DNA of 64,000 nt from Ectocarpus siliculosus (GCA_000310025.1 FN649739.1:3082700-3146699), one strand, 5' to 3'. Shown: positions 23,274 to 34,582, counted from the first letter of the stretch. Notes: generated by a model not told the origin, from the sequence alone. A program made the numbers and translations.

Positions 23274-23578
23274 TGTTATGGTATTTGGAGGTAGACATGT
23301 GATCGTGGTTGATCATGATTATTTGGCACCGTCGGACGTGACGTCATGCTAAATAGATCAGGGCTTTATGCCGAGACATGTGCCCTTCTGTTCAGTGTAT
23401 GCGTACAGACGATCTATGATCGTGTGTGCGCGGGATATTGTTAGTTGGCTTGGAAAGCGTTAATCAAGAGAAAGAGAACAACGGAAAGCAACAACAACCT
23501 GCTACTGTGGTCGGACAAGAGAGTTCCGCACAGCTCAAAGGTGATTGATTCTGAAGGAAGGGGTCAAATACCATTACA
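23274..23578 (+). repeat. 5' LTR
   Basis: 305 bp, starting TGTTATGG and ending CCATTACA, so the ends form an imperfect inverted repeat. It pairs with 37,422-37,733. I could not match the bases right after it (from 23,579, CTGGCGTTGTTGG) to a tRNA 3' end with confidence, so the primer site is unassigned. Confidence 0.9.
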
Positions 23579-23695
23579 CTGGCGTTGTTGGTTTTGGTCG
23601 TGTTGCTTGATTCTTGCGTTCAATTGATTTTGATTTTTCGCTTTTTTGCAGTCTGCTGAATAGCGGCAACGTAACAGCCTTAGCCCTGCTTCGGC

Positions 23696-24795
23696 ATGTG
23701 GGCTCCTGATGAGCCGCGAGGTAGCAGGGACTCTGCTGCCTCGACCCCGATCCCTTTGTCGCCGCACAACACTCCTGATGATGATGATTCGCATGCTTCG
23801 CGTAGCTCGCTCCGTGTTATAAGGATTCGCCGAATGCCTTCTTGCATGTTCGCGGTCGGACTTCGCGGTCGGACTTTTCAGCAGCAGCAGCAGCAGCAGC
23901 CACGATCGCGATCGCAGTTCGAATGCACGTTAGCAGACGTAGACTCTCAGGAAGATGATGTTGCACGATCGCACACTGAAGGCCTTGGGCGCGCGCCGCG
24001 CTCCAGGTCTGTGCCCTCTCGTGATTCAGCTCGCCGCTGGTCATCAGATGTGGCACACCGCCTTGAGACACCTGCAGAAACGCAGATGCGCTCGGTGGTT
24101 CAACGCGCACACTCACACCCCGCATCCATATCCGAACACAGCAATGTGCCGGAATTGGATGGTGAAGGCTCTCGCTCTCCGAGTTTGATTGAAGCCTCAC
24201 GCACGCACACGATTGAAGCTCACAGCTCCATTGTGCGCGTGTCGGACACCCCCAGTGGAGCGGTCGAGTCTAGTACTCCTGCCCCTGGTAGTCCAGCGGT
24301 CGCTGTCGGCAAGTTTGAACCTCAGAGTTTGAATTATTCCGACGCCAGCCCGACTGCATCCCGTTCGAGCGCGGATATGTGCCGAATGTGGATAGTGTTG
24401 GCTCTCACTCCACGAGTTTGATCGATGCCTCACACACGCACTCGATTGGAGTTAGCAGCTCCGTCGAACGCACGTCAGAACGCACCAGCGGAGCGGTCGC
24501 CTCGAGCGATTCTGCCCCTGGTCTCGCTGTCGCAAGCTATCAAATGTTCTCTCGGCTGCATTCCGACACCCCTTCTTTATCGCATTCGGAGAACACAAAT
24601 ATTTCGGAGACGGATGGAGATGGCTCTTGCTATCAAAGTTTGAGAGTCACTGCGACTTCACAGCAGTCGGATACCCTGAGATCCGCTGATGGAGAGACAC
24701 CGCAAGCCACCAGCGGCGCATCTGCTTCAAGCAACCCTGCCCCGCCTGGTGCCGCGCATGATGCACGCGAACCCGCACTTGTGTACCCGTGTTGA
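23696..24795 (+). CDS. Ser/Thr-rich repetitive ORF(s) near the 5' end of the gypsy element
   Basis: Two overlapping frames (23,696-24,421 and 24,379-24,795) together encode a low-complexity protein with a poly-Gln run (CAG repeats near 23,880). A unit of about 80 residues appears three times, each ending in a phrase such as SGAVESSTPAPG, SGAVASSDSAPG or SGASASSNPAPP. The change of frame between units 1 and 2 suggests a frameshift. It precedes gag. No known domain; function unknown. Confidence 0.45.
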
Positions 24796-25650
24796 AATAC
24801 AGCGCATTACTGCTGTGGGATGTGTGTAGTAGAATAGATGCAGTTGTATGATTGCTGTATGCAATGATACGCACATGCGGTGTGATATGTGACGTTTGGT
24901 AAAACGTAACATGTGTGACGAGTTCTAGCGAGGAGCTCACGAATGAATTGATGGTTGAGCAGAGGATTGTAATTGTAGCGAGATCACGAGGTGTTGTGAG
25001 CCCCACCGGGTTCACTCCCCAACTATCCCTCAACATCTCAACTCTGCAACTGAGCTAGGCTCCGGTGCCACCGGCAGGCAATAATGAAAGTCCCATTGAG
25101 GCAACAATGATACCAGCTTCAGTCTCGACGACTACACACAGGCTTAACCGCCTGCAGACACGACCCTTGGGTACAGGGCACCTCGACACGACACATTTCT
25201 ACAACCCGCATCCACAATCACGTGAGTACAAAGACAGTGAAAATGTTCCGACTGGAAACCATGCTTCTGCGCCTGTTCGCACCGATGCAATTGCAGGACG
25301 TAGAATCTGTATCTAGTGTATCTTTACCCGCCGTAGCAGAAGATCGTACCCTACAGCGGTCCCTCCTCTCCCATTTGCGCCCACACAGGTGCAAACACCG
25401 AGTATGCCTGTCAGACGGTCACGGCGTTTAGCTGGTAAACCACCATCTGACGCTATCGACCAAGCAAGGTCAAAGGCCGCTCCAATGCGCCCTCTGTGCC
25501 TGCTCATGAGATTCCCGAAAAGCGACTACATCCAATTGTACCCCATAGCAAGGCAATCTCGTCTGTTGGCCCTCCACCCAGCTCACCGGCTCTAATGAGC
25601 ATGGTTTGCAGCAGGCTCGCACTTAACCTTCGGGGTGTGGTTCGCAGAGC

Positions 25651-25875
25651 CCCTCGCTCACCGATCCTACGGGATTTGGTTCGACGCGAAACCCTCCCAC
25701 CGACTCACAGGGGTTCGGTGCGGAGCCCTCGCTCACCGATCCTACGGGATTTGGTTCGACGCGAAACCCTCCCACCGACCCACAGGGGTTCGGTGCGGAG
25801 CACACGCTCACCGGTCCTTCGGGATTTGGTTCGCAGCACAGGGCGCTCACCGGCTCGAATGAGCTTGGTTCCGAG
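25651..25875 (+). repeat. 75 bp tandem repeat, about three copies
   Basis: Units start at 25,651, 25,726 and 25,801 and share CTCACCGATCCTACGGGATT-type sequence. The period of 75 is a multiple of three, in keeping with repeats in a coding stretch. Confidence 0.8.
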
Positions 25876-25905
25876 CCCCAGCACGCCGGCCCTGCGAGGT
25901 ACGGT

Positions 25906-26592
25906 ATGCCATACCAGCAGCAAGGGCTATTGCTGAAACCACCACTGTCCATCGCTAGAGGTGGTCATGTGGTACCGCCCCCGGCCCAACCGTCATACAG
26001 CCAAATGGTGCAAGGATCGCCGGACCTCAGCCTCCGAAAGCGGGATGAATTGTTCCTTGACATTCCGGTGTCTAACTTCGCGCACGTGCACCAGCAGGCC
26101 TTCACGGAAGCATGCAGGATACCAATCACCAAGGTGACTACAGTGCTGACGACGATGTTAGAAAGCTCGGAGAGACCTACGGTCACTCTCCGTAAATTCA
26201 TGCATCACGTCGCTCATGCCCCCGCGGTAGACGCCCCGTTAGTCGAATCGGTAACGCGTCTTCTGCACGGGCTCAGAGGAGGTTACGCTAACCTTGCAGG
26301 TGGCTACCGCCCGGCGGAGGTCAACTGGTACCTTCCCCCTTCGATTCTGCCAACGACGTTTGGTGCTTCTGCAGCATTCGCCAAGCAGACGGGCAATTTC
26401 CGTGTCGTCACTCACCGCAAGGTGAAGAAGGAGCGAGCTACCGACAGCAGCAGCTCCCACAGCCGTGGCAGCCGTGGTCGTGGTAGTGGTCGAGGTTCGT
26501 CAAGCAACCGTGGACGTGGCAACAATAACGTTCACCGTGAACGTGGTTCGCGAGGGTCGCGCTCTTCCGCAGCTAGCGAAAGTGACGCGTAG
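25906..26592 (+). CDS. Gypsy ORF with RG-rich tail, gag-region protein
   Basis: 228 codons. Residues about 40-165 look globular and helical (RKRDELFLDIPVSNFAHVHQ). The C-terminus from about residue 175 is a basic Ser/Arg/Gly stretch (RGSGRGSSSNRGRGNN) typical of RNA-binding tails. It lies between the repetitive ORF and the main gag ORF. I do not recognise a family; an RNA-binding structural role is inference from composition and position. Confidence 0.5.
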   Translation: MPYQQQGLLLKPPLSIARGGHVVPPPAQPSYSQMVQGSPDLSLRKRDELFLDIPVSNFAHVHQQAFTEACRIPITKVTTVLTTMLESSERPTVTLRKFMHHVAHAPAVDAPLVESVTRLLHGLRGGYANLAGGYRPAEVNWYLPPSILPTTFGASAAFAKQTGNFRVVTHRKVKKERATDSSSSHSRGSRGRGSGRGSSSNRGRGNNNVHRERGSRGSRSSAASESDA

Positions 26593-26687
26593 GCTTTTCC
26601 GTGGCCGCCAGCAGCTCCAAGAGATCGAATTGAGGCAAACGTGGCAAGAAGCGCTCTGGGTCCAACGGCCGCCACGATGAGGCCGCT

Positions 26688-27155
26688 GTGGAACGCAAGC
26701 CTTCGGCGACTCAAAGCGCCAGCAAGCAGGACACGAGTCGTGGCCGCCGTCGTAGCCGGAGTCATAGCAGGAGCTGCAGCCCACGCCGCCGCGGACACCG
26801 CCGCGGGCACCGAAGCAGCGACGGCTCGGAGGCACCAGCCTATGAGGATCACTCCCCTGTGGAGATCTTTGACGCAAACCAACCGCACCAGCCCACCGAT
26901 CTTCCACTGGAGGAGCGTCTGGACCAACCCCTGACAGCCCCACGTGATGACAGGCAAGTACCGTTGTTGGTTGATGTTGCAGCCAGCGACCACTCATTGA
27001 TGTCACGCAACAGTGCATTCGTAGGCCATAACGCCCAACCGTTGTCGTCAACGACTGCTCGTGCTCGCCAAGTAGAGATAGAAAATGCTGAAGCGCTTGC
27101 AGAAGCTGCACGAGTCAGAGAGATCAGTTGCGAAGTATATCAAGACGAAGTTTAG
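26688..27155 (+). CDS. RS-rich ORF upstream of gag
   Basis: 155 codons, starting with an Arg/Ser-rich segment (GRRRSRSHSRSCSPRRRGHR) followed by an acidic, Pro-containing stretch. The end overlaps the start of the main gag frame (27,085) by about 70 bases in a different frame, so the two were probably one ORF or a shifted pair. Function unknown. Confidence 0.4.
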   Translation: MERKPSATQSASKQDTSRGRRRSRSHSRSCSPRRRGHRRGHRSSDGSEAPAYEDHSPVEIFDANQPHQPTDLPLEERLDQPLTAPRDDRQVPLLVDVAASDHSLMSRNSAFVGHNAQPLSSTTARARQVEIENAEALAEAARVREISCEVYQDEV

Positions 27156-28377
27156 GGATATTCGTATACAACCATCGACCCCTTGGCCGGTAAACCTGAA
27201 ACAGGCAGTGCCGCAGTTGTTAGATTCTATAAAGGCGGCAGCCTTAGATGTCTTGCAACAGGCTGACCCTTTCATCGATTTTGACAAATCCGATACGTGG
27301 GTTCGCGGGTGGGAAAATCCGCTGAAGAAAGCCATCATTAACGCCGTATCCCCGAACAAGCAAACCACTGGTGACCTTATCAGCTCTATCAAAGGTATGT
27401 TTGTGCAGGTGAAGCAGCGTACGGAGGACGGCATGAACGGAGGACAAGCTTTCAAGCACCTTCTTCGTCTGATCGCGTCCCACTTCAAGCATGAAGACCG
27501 TGGAGACCCCTTGACAATGCTGAATGCGTTCGGTGTTCCCAACGGAACTACGTTTGGAGAATATTTGCGACAGTATCGTACGGCCGTGAACAACATCACG
27601 CACTATTCCCGTCTTTTTTGCCTAACGAGACTTGGATTGTCGGGATCACAAGGAATAAGATCAACGACCAGTTTGTTTTCTGTGATGATGTCTGACTGTT
27701 TTCCGGGTGCAAAGCGTACCGCTGCAGAACCGTACAGTAGCCTGGATGAGATGTGGCGAGTGCTGAATGAGTTCACGACCTCTAAGTTTAAGGCTGAGAA
27801 TGGCGAGCAATATGCTACGCTCTCGCTTAGTGGATTATCGTTGCATTCGCAAGGCAGTAGTCGTTCTCAAGGACGTTCGACGACGCAATCGCAGCAGCCT
27901 TGGAGCTCTGAGGGAGCACGTAGCAAATCGGTCATGCGTGTTAAGGCAGAACCAATTCATGATGTGTTTTGTGTTAGCTACGATGCTTGGTCGCTGGCTA
28001 CCGATGATCATTGGGAGACAGTGCATGCTGTTGTTTCCAATGGTTTCAAACGTCAACTGCCTCCTCTTTGGACACCACTCCTTAGGACTAGAGCCGACCG
28101 AGCGGAAGCGTTCAGCGCGAATGCTGGCCGTTGTTTAAACTGTCACGGGTCTGTTCACTCTAGCACACACTGTGAACAACCTTTCACCAATGCTAGTGGT
28201 GTACTGAACCCAGATTTAGGTGCACTGACTGATGGTAATGACACGTTTCGCCTGTGGCAAGAGCGCTTGCGGTCCTGGAGGACTAAGCCTGCGACTGCCA
28301 CAACACACGGCTCACGCAACTCGAATGGCCAACAAAACCGGCGCCGTTCCCACAGACCAGCACATATAGTTCAATAG
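27085..28377 (+). CDS. Gag polyprotein with CCHC zinc knuckle
   Basis: 430 codons. Capsid-like helical region over residues about 20-240 (for example FGVPNGTTFGEYLRQYRTAV), then a Ser/Gln linker, then a zinc knuckle C-x2-C-x4-H-x4-C in CLNCHGSVHSSTHC near residue 352, which would bind the element's RNA. The knuckle and the place ahead of protease/RT identify it as gag. No stop interrupts it, unlike the pol region. Confidence 0.75.
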   Translation: MLKRLQKLHESERSVAKYIKTKFRDIRIQPSTPWPVNLKQAVPQLLDSIKAAALDVLQQADPFIDFDKSDTWVRGWENPLKKAIINAVSPNKQTTGDLISSIKGMFVQVKQRTEDGMNGGQAFKHLLRLIASHFKHEDRGDPLTMLNAFGVPNGTTFGEYLRQYRTAVNNITHYSRLFCLTRLGLSGSQGIRSTTSLFSVMMSDCFPGAKRTAAEPYSSLDEMWRVLNEFTTSKFKAENGEQYATLSLSGLSLHSQGSSRSQGRSTTQSQQPWSSEGARSKSVMRVKAEPIHDVFCVSYDAWSLATDDHWETVHAVVSNGFKRQLPPLWTPLLRTRADRAEAFSANAGRCLNCHGSVHSSTHCEQPFTNASGVLNPDLGALTDGNDTFRLWQERLRSWRTKPATATTHGSRNSNGQQNRRRSHRPAHIVQ

Positions 28378-28796
28378 CTCCAAACCCACAACAATACACT
28401 CAGACGTGGCATCAACCGCCACCACGGGCCTGCTGCAATCTAGTGCACCAGCCCAACAGCACACATTGGTAGCATACCAGCCTAATGCAGGTACTGCTCC
28501 AGCGTCTGCCACACACGCGCAGCCGACGTTGCGAATCAACAGCCGACTCCCCGTAGACTCCAACCCAAATGCTCGCACTCCTGGAACGTATAATGCTGGT
28601 AACTGACAGCCCAACGGCGGCTTGTCGTTACTCCCCGACCCGCCGATGGCAAAACAGGGAGCAGGGTAGATATGTGTCGCAGGATGCGCGTATAGTAGGT
28701 ACGGTCGAGTGTACCACTCCTGTTCCTACAACCGACACTTCCGCTACAAGCGGTAGTGCCTCGGCCTCATCGGGTGAAGATGGTGTAGCCCACACT

Positions 28797-29035
28797 CCCG
28801 ATCACGGCAGCTTCAGCGCTGTCGTCAATGCATATACCCCAAGGTTAGGAACTCACGAAGTGACCTGTCTTGAAGGCGGCTCCCCGAGTTTAAACACAGC
28901 TCGAGCAGCTTGCACACACGGCAGCTTCAGCGCTGTCGTCAGTAAACATACCGCAAGGTTAGGAACTCACGGAGTGACCTGTCTTGAAGGCGGCTCCCCG
29001 AGTTTAAACACAGCTCGAGCAGCTTGCACAACGCA
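28797..29035 (+). repeat. 114 bp tandem duplication between gag and the NADAR-protease frame
   Basis: Two nearly identical units (anchor phrase at 28,808 and 28,922). 114 is a multiple of three, so the duplication would preserve a frame, but the surrounding coding capacity is unclear. Confidence 0.8.
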
Positions 29036-29650
29036 CGATTACACCACGTTGCCGCCCCGCAAACCAGCCTGAACCATTTCGTGTTGGCTACACGAATGCA
29101 AGGGTCGGTTTGAGGTGCGGGTACGGAAGGTCGGGATTGTCGAGCATGCCCAAGAGGTCCGCTCAGACGTCCTCGTGGAAGACCGTTAGGACGCCTACGT
29201 TGTCGACAGTACATGAAGTGTCGCCGGGTTTAGCCACCTCGAGCGATGATTTGGACATGTCCACGGCGTACGGATCATCGACGACAGCCTGCGGCGATAA
29301 AGCCGATGGAACTCGAGACGGTGATAAAAGTCACTCGCCGCACGTATGACCGATTGCGTTGAAAGAAATACGCGTCGATTTCCCGTGGTTTGCGATTCGC
29401 GGAGTACCAAAACTGAGCGGTCCCCAACCGCGACCACGGGGGTGCTGACAACACCGTATTCGGAGGACGCTCCGATTGCGCCCCTCGCTGAACAAACAGC
29501 GAAAACCTCGCGACCCTCGTCAAGGGAAGTCCGTCATGTCTCCAACGTGATGGATTCTAGCGAAAGCACTACAGACTATACACCCCCACCGGGTTGCGCT
29601 GTTGGTAGAGTAGAGGACTCGGGGAAACAGACATCCCCCTCCTTCGCTAA

Positions 29651-30230
29651 GCTGGTATTCGTATCTACCCTCCTCCTCCGACCGACGCCAGGTGGTCACC
29701 ACCAGCGTTTGATCCGAGCAAGGAGTACGGCACACCTGACATGGTGTTGTTCTGGCAAGCCCCGTCGGTTTTCTCGCAATGGACACCCTCCATCTTTACT
29801 GTAGATGGTGTGGAATACTCTTGTGGAGAACAATTCTTCGCGGCTGCCAAGGATCGTCTCTTTGGCGACCAAGATACGTTGCGGCGGACTATGCGTGTTT
29901 CTGACCCGATTAAACATTAGCCTTACGGACGCCAAGTTAACGGGTTTGACGAAGCTGTTTGGGAGCGCGAGCGTGAAAACGTGGTGCGTGTCGCCTCCTA
30001 CTACAAATTTTCGCAAAATCCCGCTATGCGACAACATCGTTTGGGCACCGGCGACAAAATTCTCGTCGAAGCTAGCCCATTCGATGCCATATGGGGCATT
30101 GGACATCGCGCGGATGATCCTGCTGCAATCCAACCCTCTTTATGGCGGGGCTCCAATCTGCTTGGCAAAAGTCTGCAGGTTGTTCGAGACCTACTCCGAG
30201 AGCACGCGCCGACGCCGACACTTTCACCAC
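29651..30230 (+). pseudogene. NADAR (YbiA-like) domain of the gypsy polyprotein
   Basis: One frame opens after a TAA at 29,648 and runs, interrupted by a TAG at 29,918-29,920, into the protease. It matches the NADAR/YbiA family across its length: VLFWQAPSVFSQWTPS, the acidic motif YSCGEQFFAAAKDRLFGD with the conserved Glu and Lys, GRQVNGFDEAVW, YYKFSQNPAMRQHRLGTGDK, LVEASPFDAIWGIG, and the end signature NLLGKSLQVVRDLLRE. Family members hydrolyse N-glycosidic bonds, including riboflavin precursors (YbiA) and ADP-ribose on guanine in DNA (DarG-type NADAR). The core motifs are present, so the ancestral protein was probably active. Its role in a retroelement is unknown. Confidence 0.85.
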
Positions 30231-31507
30231 AAGCTTCGTTCGACGCTCAGCTCCGGAATACAATACATGAGGTTAACCCTGAAACGCGAGAGCGTATTTC
30301 GACGGCTGCCGCCGAGGAGGCCGCCCCGTCGTCAGGTTACCGCATAAAATCAGCGCATGTTCCAAGGGATCACAGCGCTGAAGTTCTCGCGGTTACGTCC
30401 GCTGAGTATAATGAGGAAGATCGTGTACCGTTGCTCGCTGAGCATGGTCCTTGCCTCGTAGCTGGTGTTGTTACAGTTGACGACGCTTCATTTACGACTC
30501 GAGTCAAAATCCACGCTGGGCCAGCCAAATCACAATATGGTTGCGCCGCTCTGCTCGATTCAGGATCACCGGCCACGTTCATCAACAGCAACGCTGTCGG
30601 TACCCTCAAAGCCATGGGAGCCATCTCAGAGGCTTGCATCTCGCACGGTAACGCACGTTGTTGGGGAGGTTTTGGTAAATCCGAATCTCTTCAAACGTCT
30701 GATACAGTCCGTCTGAGTGTGCAATTTTTCCACGGTGATACGCATTCGGCTTCTCTTGCCGTTTGGGCGCACATCGTCCCTGCAAACACCATGCAGTTTC
30801 CCATCCTATTGGGACGCGATAGTTTCATGCGATTTAACACTCGCACGTACCGTATGTTGCCTCCGAGGCCACTGGACAATCGCGTTTTTGGTGAATATAC
30901 GCTTGCCCACCAGGATGATTCTGGTGCGGTCGCGTATGTGCCCGATTTCACAGCCCCGGCAGACCAATTCCAGCTCCGTTATGCAGGGCCAACGGGTACC
31001 TCATTGTCAGACGACCACCAAATGATTGAGGTCAACTTGGTGCCTTCCAACGGTACACCGGCTCTGACCGGTCAATACCTTGTCGACATGTTGCCTGATG
31101 TTTCGTCGAATCAAGAAATCTTTGTCTTCGACGGACGTCAGTTTGTGCCGCTCGCGGGTGCTGCAGAACTTGAGCCAGGAGATTTGCTCGGTACTGCTGC
31201 CGCCCCGCTGATGCGCGTCCCGGTAGAGCATTTAGAACAACAGTTTAGTGACGAAGCTGATACTTCATGTTCGGTGCCTGGACCTATTTTGGGTTCTACC
31301 GAGGATAACGCGGACACGACCGTCGATCTGCAGGTGCGTTGCCACGATCCCTTCGTGCACAACCTACGATCCACCGACCCTCCTGTGCCGGACCCAGGGA
31401 AATCATCCCCTGCGGCCCCTGCCCCCGCTCACACTTCGCCCTCGCCGCCACCACAGCATGTGATGGAGCGGTTGAGCGCTGATCAGAGAGTTAGCTTTGA
31501 GTCATAG
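30231..31507 (+). CDS. Retroviral-type aspartic protease region, fused to NADAR
   Basis: Same frame as the NADAR domain, running on to TAG at 31,505-31,507. The protease signature is ALLDSGSPATFI near 30,550 with the DSG active site, followed by a flap region and a hydrophobic ILLGRDSFMRF segment that corresponds to the usual LLG motif. The protease would cleave Gag-Pol. A Pro/Ala-rich linker follows, ending in the stop; the RT frame continues in the same phase immediately after it, so stop read-through or decay (CAG to TAG) are both possible. Confidence 0.8.
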
Positions 31508-32146
31508 TGGAATCGCTTGCCGCCTCACCTGAAGTTGGTTAAGTTTGATTTACACGGTCCTGGTTGGTCGCCAGAGGTCATCCCAGAACTTGGTGATCTT
31601 TTGCATGATTTCCAAGACGTGTTTTCCACATCCTCGACGGATTTAGGTTCCTGTTCCCTGATGCCGTTTGAGATCAAAGTACCTCCGGATTGTCCCCCTG
31701 TGACGTCCAAACCGTACCGTATGAATCCTTTGGTTGCAAAGCAAGTCGATGCCATTTTGGACCAGTATCTAGCTGCTGGCCTAATTCAGCACTCGACCTC
31801 TCCTTATTCCAGCCCCATCGTGGTTATACCAAAGAAGTCTGGTGGAATACGCATCACGGTTAACTACAGAAAGTTGAACCATATCAGCAGCTTTGGTCAA
31901 CTTCCCATTCCCCGAGTCGACGAGATTCTAACGAAACTCAACAGCTGTTCGATTTTCTCGCTATTCGATTTTACGGGTTCCTTCCACCAGATCACTGTCC
32001 ACAAGGACACTATCCCCCTTACGGCATTTGCGACCCCCACTCGTTTGTTCGAATGGCTTCGCATGCCGATGAGTGCTAGCCAATCCGCAAGCCACTTTGT
32101 AAAAGTGATTAACGAAGTAATCAAAGGTCTCGATGGACCTCGATGA
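31508..32146 (+). pseudogene. Ty3/gypsy reverse transcriptase, N-terminal half
   Basis: In the same frame as the protease ORF. Typical gypsy RT motifs: entry loop PYRMNPLVAKQVDAIL, SPYSSPIVVIPKKSGGIRI, VNYRKLN, and motif A SLFDFTGSFHQI with the catalytic Asp. It ends by frame change at the YxDD region: the next frame resumes with DLDDVVVF at about 32,136 where YLDDVVVF is expected, so bases between the motif B helix and the active site are missing. Confidence 0.85.
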
Positions 32147-32601
32147 CGTCGTTGTTTTTGACGAAGGCCCGCCGCAGCATGTACGTAATATGCGCACGCT
32201 CTTCGAACGGTTGAGAAAGTACGACCTCAAACTTTCTCCCTCGAAAGCCACCATCGGTACCACCAAGGCTGACTTCTTGGGGCACACCATATCTATCTTC
32301 GAAAGGTGTCCTCCCCAACGCCCGATTAGTAGCCGCCCTGGCAGGTATGCCCATGCCTACGACCGTCAAGCAACTCAGGTCACTCATGGGTGGTCTGAGC
32401 TACTACCGACGTTTCCTCAGAGACATGGCCAAGCGTGTGAAGTCCATTACGCACTTGCTAAAAAAAGGTGTTCCCTTTGCTTTCACGAGCGACATGGAAA
32501 CAACTGTTCGCAGCCTACTGGCTGAGCTCGCGAAACCGCCCATTTTAGTGTTTCCTGATTGGGACGCTATCGCGGACGGTGCACGCCCTTTACGTCTTTG
32601 A
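32133..32601 (+). pseudogene. Ty3/gypsy RT, active-site end and connection
   Basis: 32,133-32,300 encodes LDDVVVFDEG and the palm end (KADFLGHTIS). Another shift near 32,300 leads to 32,347-32,601 with LRSLMGGLSYYRRFL, the conserved thumb motif of gypsy RT. The two pieces belong to one ancestral ORF. Confidence 0.8.
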
Positions 32602-33570
32602 TGTGACGCCAGCTCCGACGGTCTCGGCGCCGCGCTGGAGCAAGAGCAGAAAGACGGCTCGGTACGGCCGATCGTTTTCATCAGCAGAGCCACGCTCGAC
32701 GCTGAACGCAACTGGACCGCTCTCGATCTCGAAGCAGGAGCCGTTGTATGGGCGATCAAGCGCCTCCGCGAATACCTTCGTGGCACACACTTCCGCATCT
32801 ATTCCGACAATAAGGAGCTGGAAATTTTGTCAAAAATAAGTGAGCACAACCCACGCGTCCAACGCTGGATTGAGTTCCTTGAAGCATACAGCTACACGTT
32901 GGAGTACCGACGAGGTGCCTCCAACGGAAATGCTGACATGCTGTCTCGTCTGCCGATTGAGCCTACTGCCGCCGACATCAACGGTAACAGTAGTTTGACG
33001 TCCCCAGAATACGTTGGTGTGTATCTGATCCGAGCGACAGGTCACGCATCACCCGGACAAACCACGCCTGGGGTTGGTTTGGGTGGGCTGGCGCCCCCGA
33101 GCGAGAACGCCGCTTTGGGTGGGCTACCCCTCACTTTCGATGATTTTGCGGATTTTCGCAAACACGGGCCTCGAATGAGGATTGACGACCTTGATGCTCC
33201 TGCAGAAGAATTCGTCGCTCGTGTTTTTCCGTACGTCAATGCGCGAGGACCTTTGCGACACCTTGCGGACGATCGTTCATTGTCTTGCACCGACCACTCC
33301 GTATTTGCTGTGCCTGAGGTTATTTCCGCTGCAACCCAGAGAAAACAGGGCGCTGTGCCGGCACTCCGGTCTTCAACTTCTCCTGTTGTGTCTCCGATGA
33401 GACCATTGTATAGGGACACCGCCACGGTTTACGGACCGTCTGCGCGACCCCACACGGATACAGCTGCCTTTGCCCTCCCTATCCACGACACACAGACCGC
33501 CGACGATAACTCTCGGTTGCCCTGTCGTGTCTCCTGCGACAGCAACTGTCGACGCCGGCTCCCACTCTGA
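32602..33570 (+). pseudogene. RNase H domain and linker to integrase
   Basis: A TGA lies directly upstream, so this is a third shifted segment of pol. RNase H residues: first Asp in CDASSDGLGAAL, Glu in ALDLEAGAVVWA, Asp in IYSDNKELE, and the late Asp in GNADMLSRL. It continues as a Pro/Ser-rich spacer of about 200 residues before the integrase frame at 33,470. Confidence 0.85.
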
Positions 33571-34582
33571 TCGTTTGGATGCCGCCGACTCATTGCCGCC
33601 GCCTTCGACCTCTCGGTTGCAACCGCATCGTATTCATCCGTCGGAACTGATCTCTACTCGTACGCGTCGCAGAACCGCGGCTGCTGCAGGTCAGCCTCAA
33701 CCCGACGTAAACTACGGTTTCGGTCCTGATTTGTCGATCCCCCCACACGCTCCGCGTGCAGCTGCCGCTGCAGGCGCTTCTCGTCGTCAAACACGAGTGA
33801 CGCCAGCTGACACCACGCCTGAGCCTGCTGTCGAACCTGTCCCAACGGTGCCCATAGCGCCGCCGGAGACGGTTACCGACGCACCTACGGGTCCTCTGTT
33901 GGGTTTGTCACAACCGGCTGCTGCAGCTGGTAAGACAACGCCCGCAGTGGATTCCATGGTCCTCAATCCTGCAGAGATTGGATTCCGTGAGTCCGTCGAA
34001 CGCTACACGCGTACCGATTGGGCGCGGGAACAGCAGAAAGAGCCGGTGTGTGAAGCCACCATCCGCTACATTCTCCTCAAACGCCCTCAGAGTCTACCTA
34101 TCGATTTCTTTGCCCGAGTGTCATATCACTCCAGGCATAGACCATTGTTGGAGGATATTCGAGAGCTTGCAGATAAAGGACGCCTCGTCACTGCCGATGG
34201 CCTTTGCCTCTTGGTACGAAAGAATACTAGGCCCCCGGTCTCTTCTGACCGTCCCGGAGGACGAGCTGCACGCCTGTTGAATGACGAATCCACTCGTATT
34301 TACGTGCCCGTGTTAATGCGACCTTGGGTCATGCAAGCTTGTCATGCCAACGCCCTCTGCCACCTTGGTACCGCTCGCACGCTTAGCTTGCTTGAGAGGT
34401 TTTACTGGTGGATTGGGATGAGTATCAGTACTCGTTGGTGGATTCGGCGATGTTTGAAATGTCAGGCCCGCAAAACTGCGCGCCAGGCTATTCGCTGGCC
34501 GATTCTCACGATCCCTCTGCCTTCGGCACCCGGGGTCGCGATTAGCGTCGACTATTTTGGTCCGCTTCCCACAACTCCGTGA
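33470..34582 (+). pseudogene. Integrase: HHCC zinc-binding domain and start of core
   Basis: 370 codons. The N-terminal half is a Pro/Ala-rich linker. The HHCC domain is seen as HANALCHLGTARTL followed by CLKCQARK. The first catalytic Asp is in ISVDYFGPLP near 34,553. It ends in TGA at 34,580-34,582, where a CGA codon would fit the family (GFSYILLFTDRFS follows in the same frame). Confidence 0.85.
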
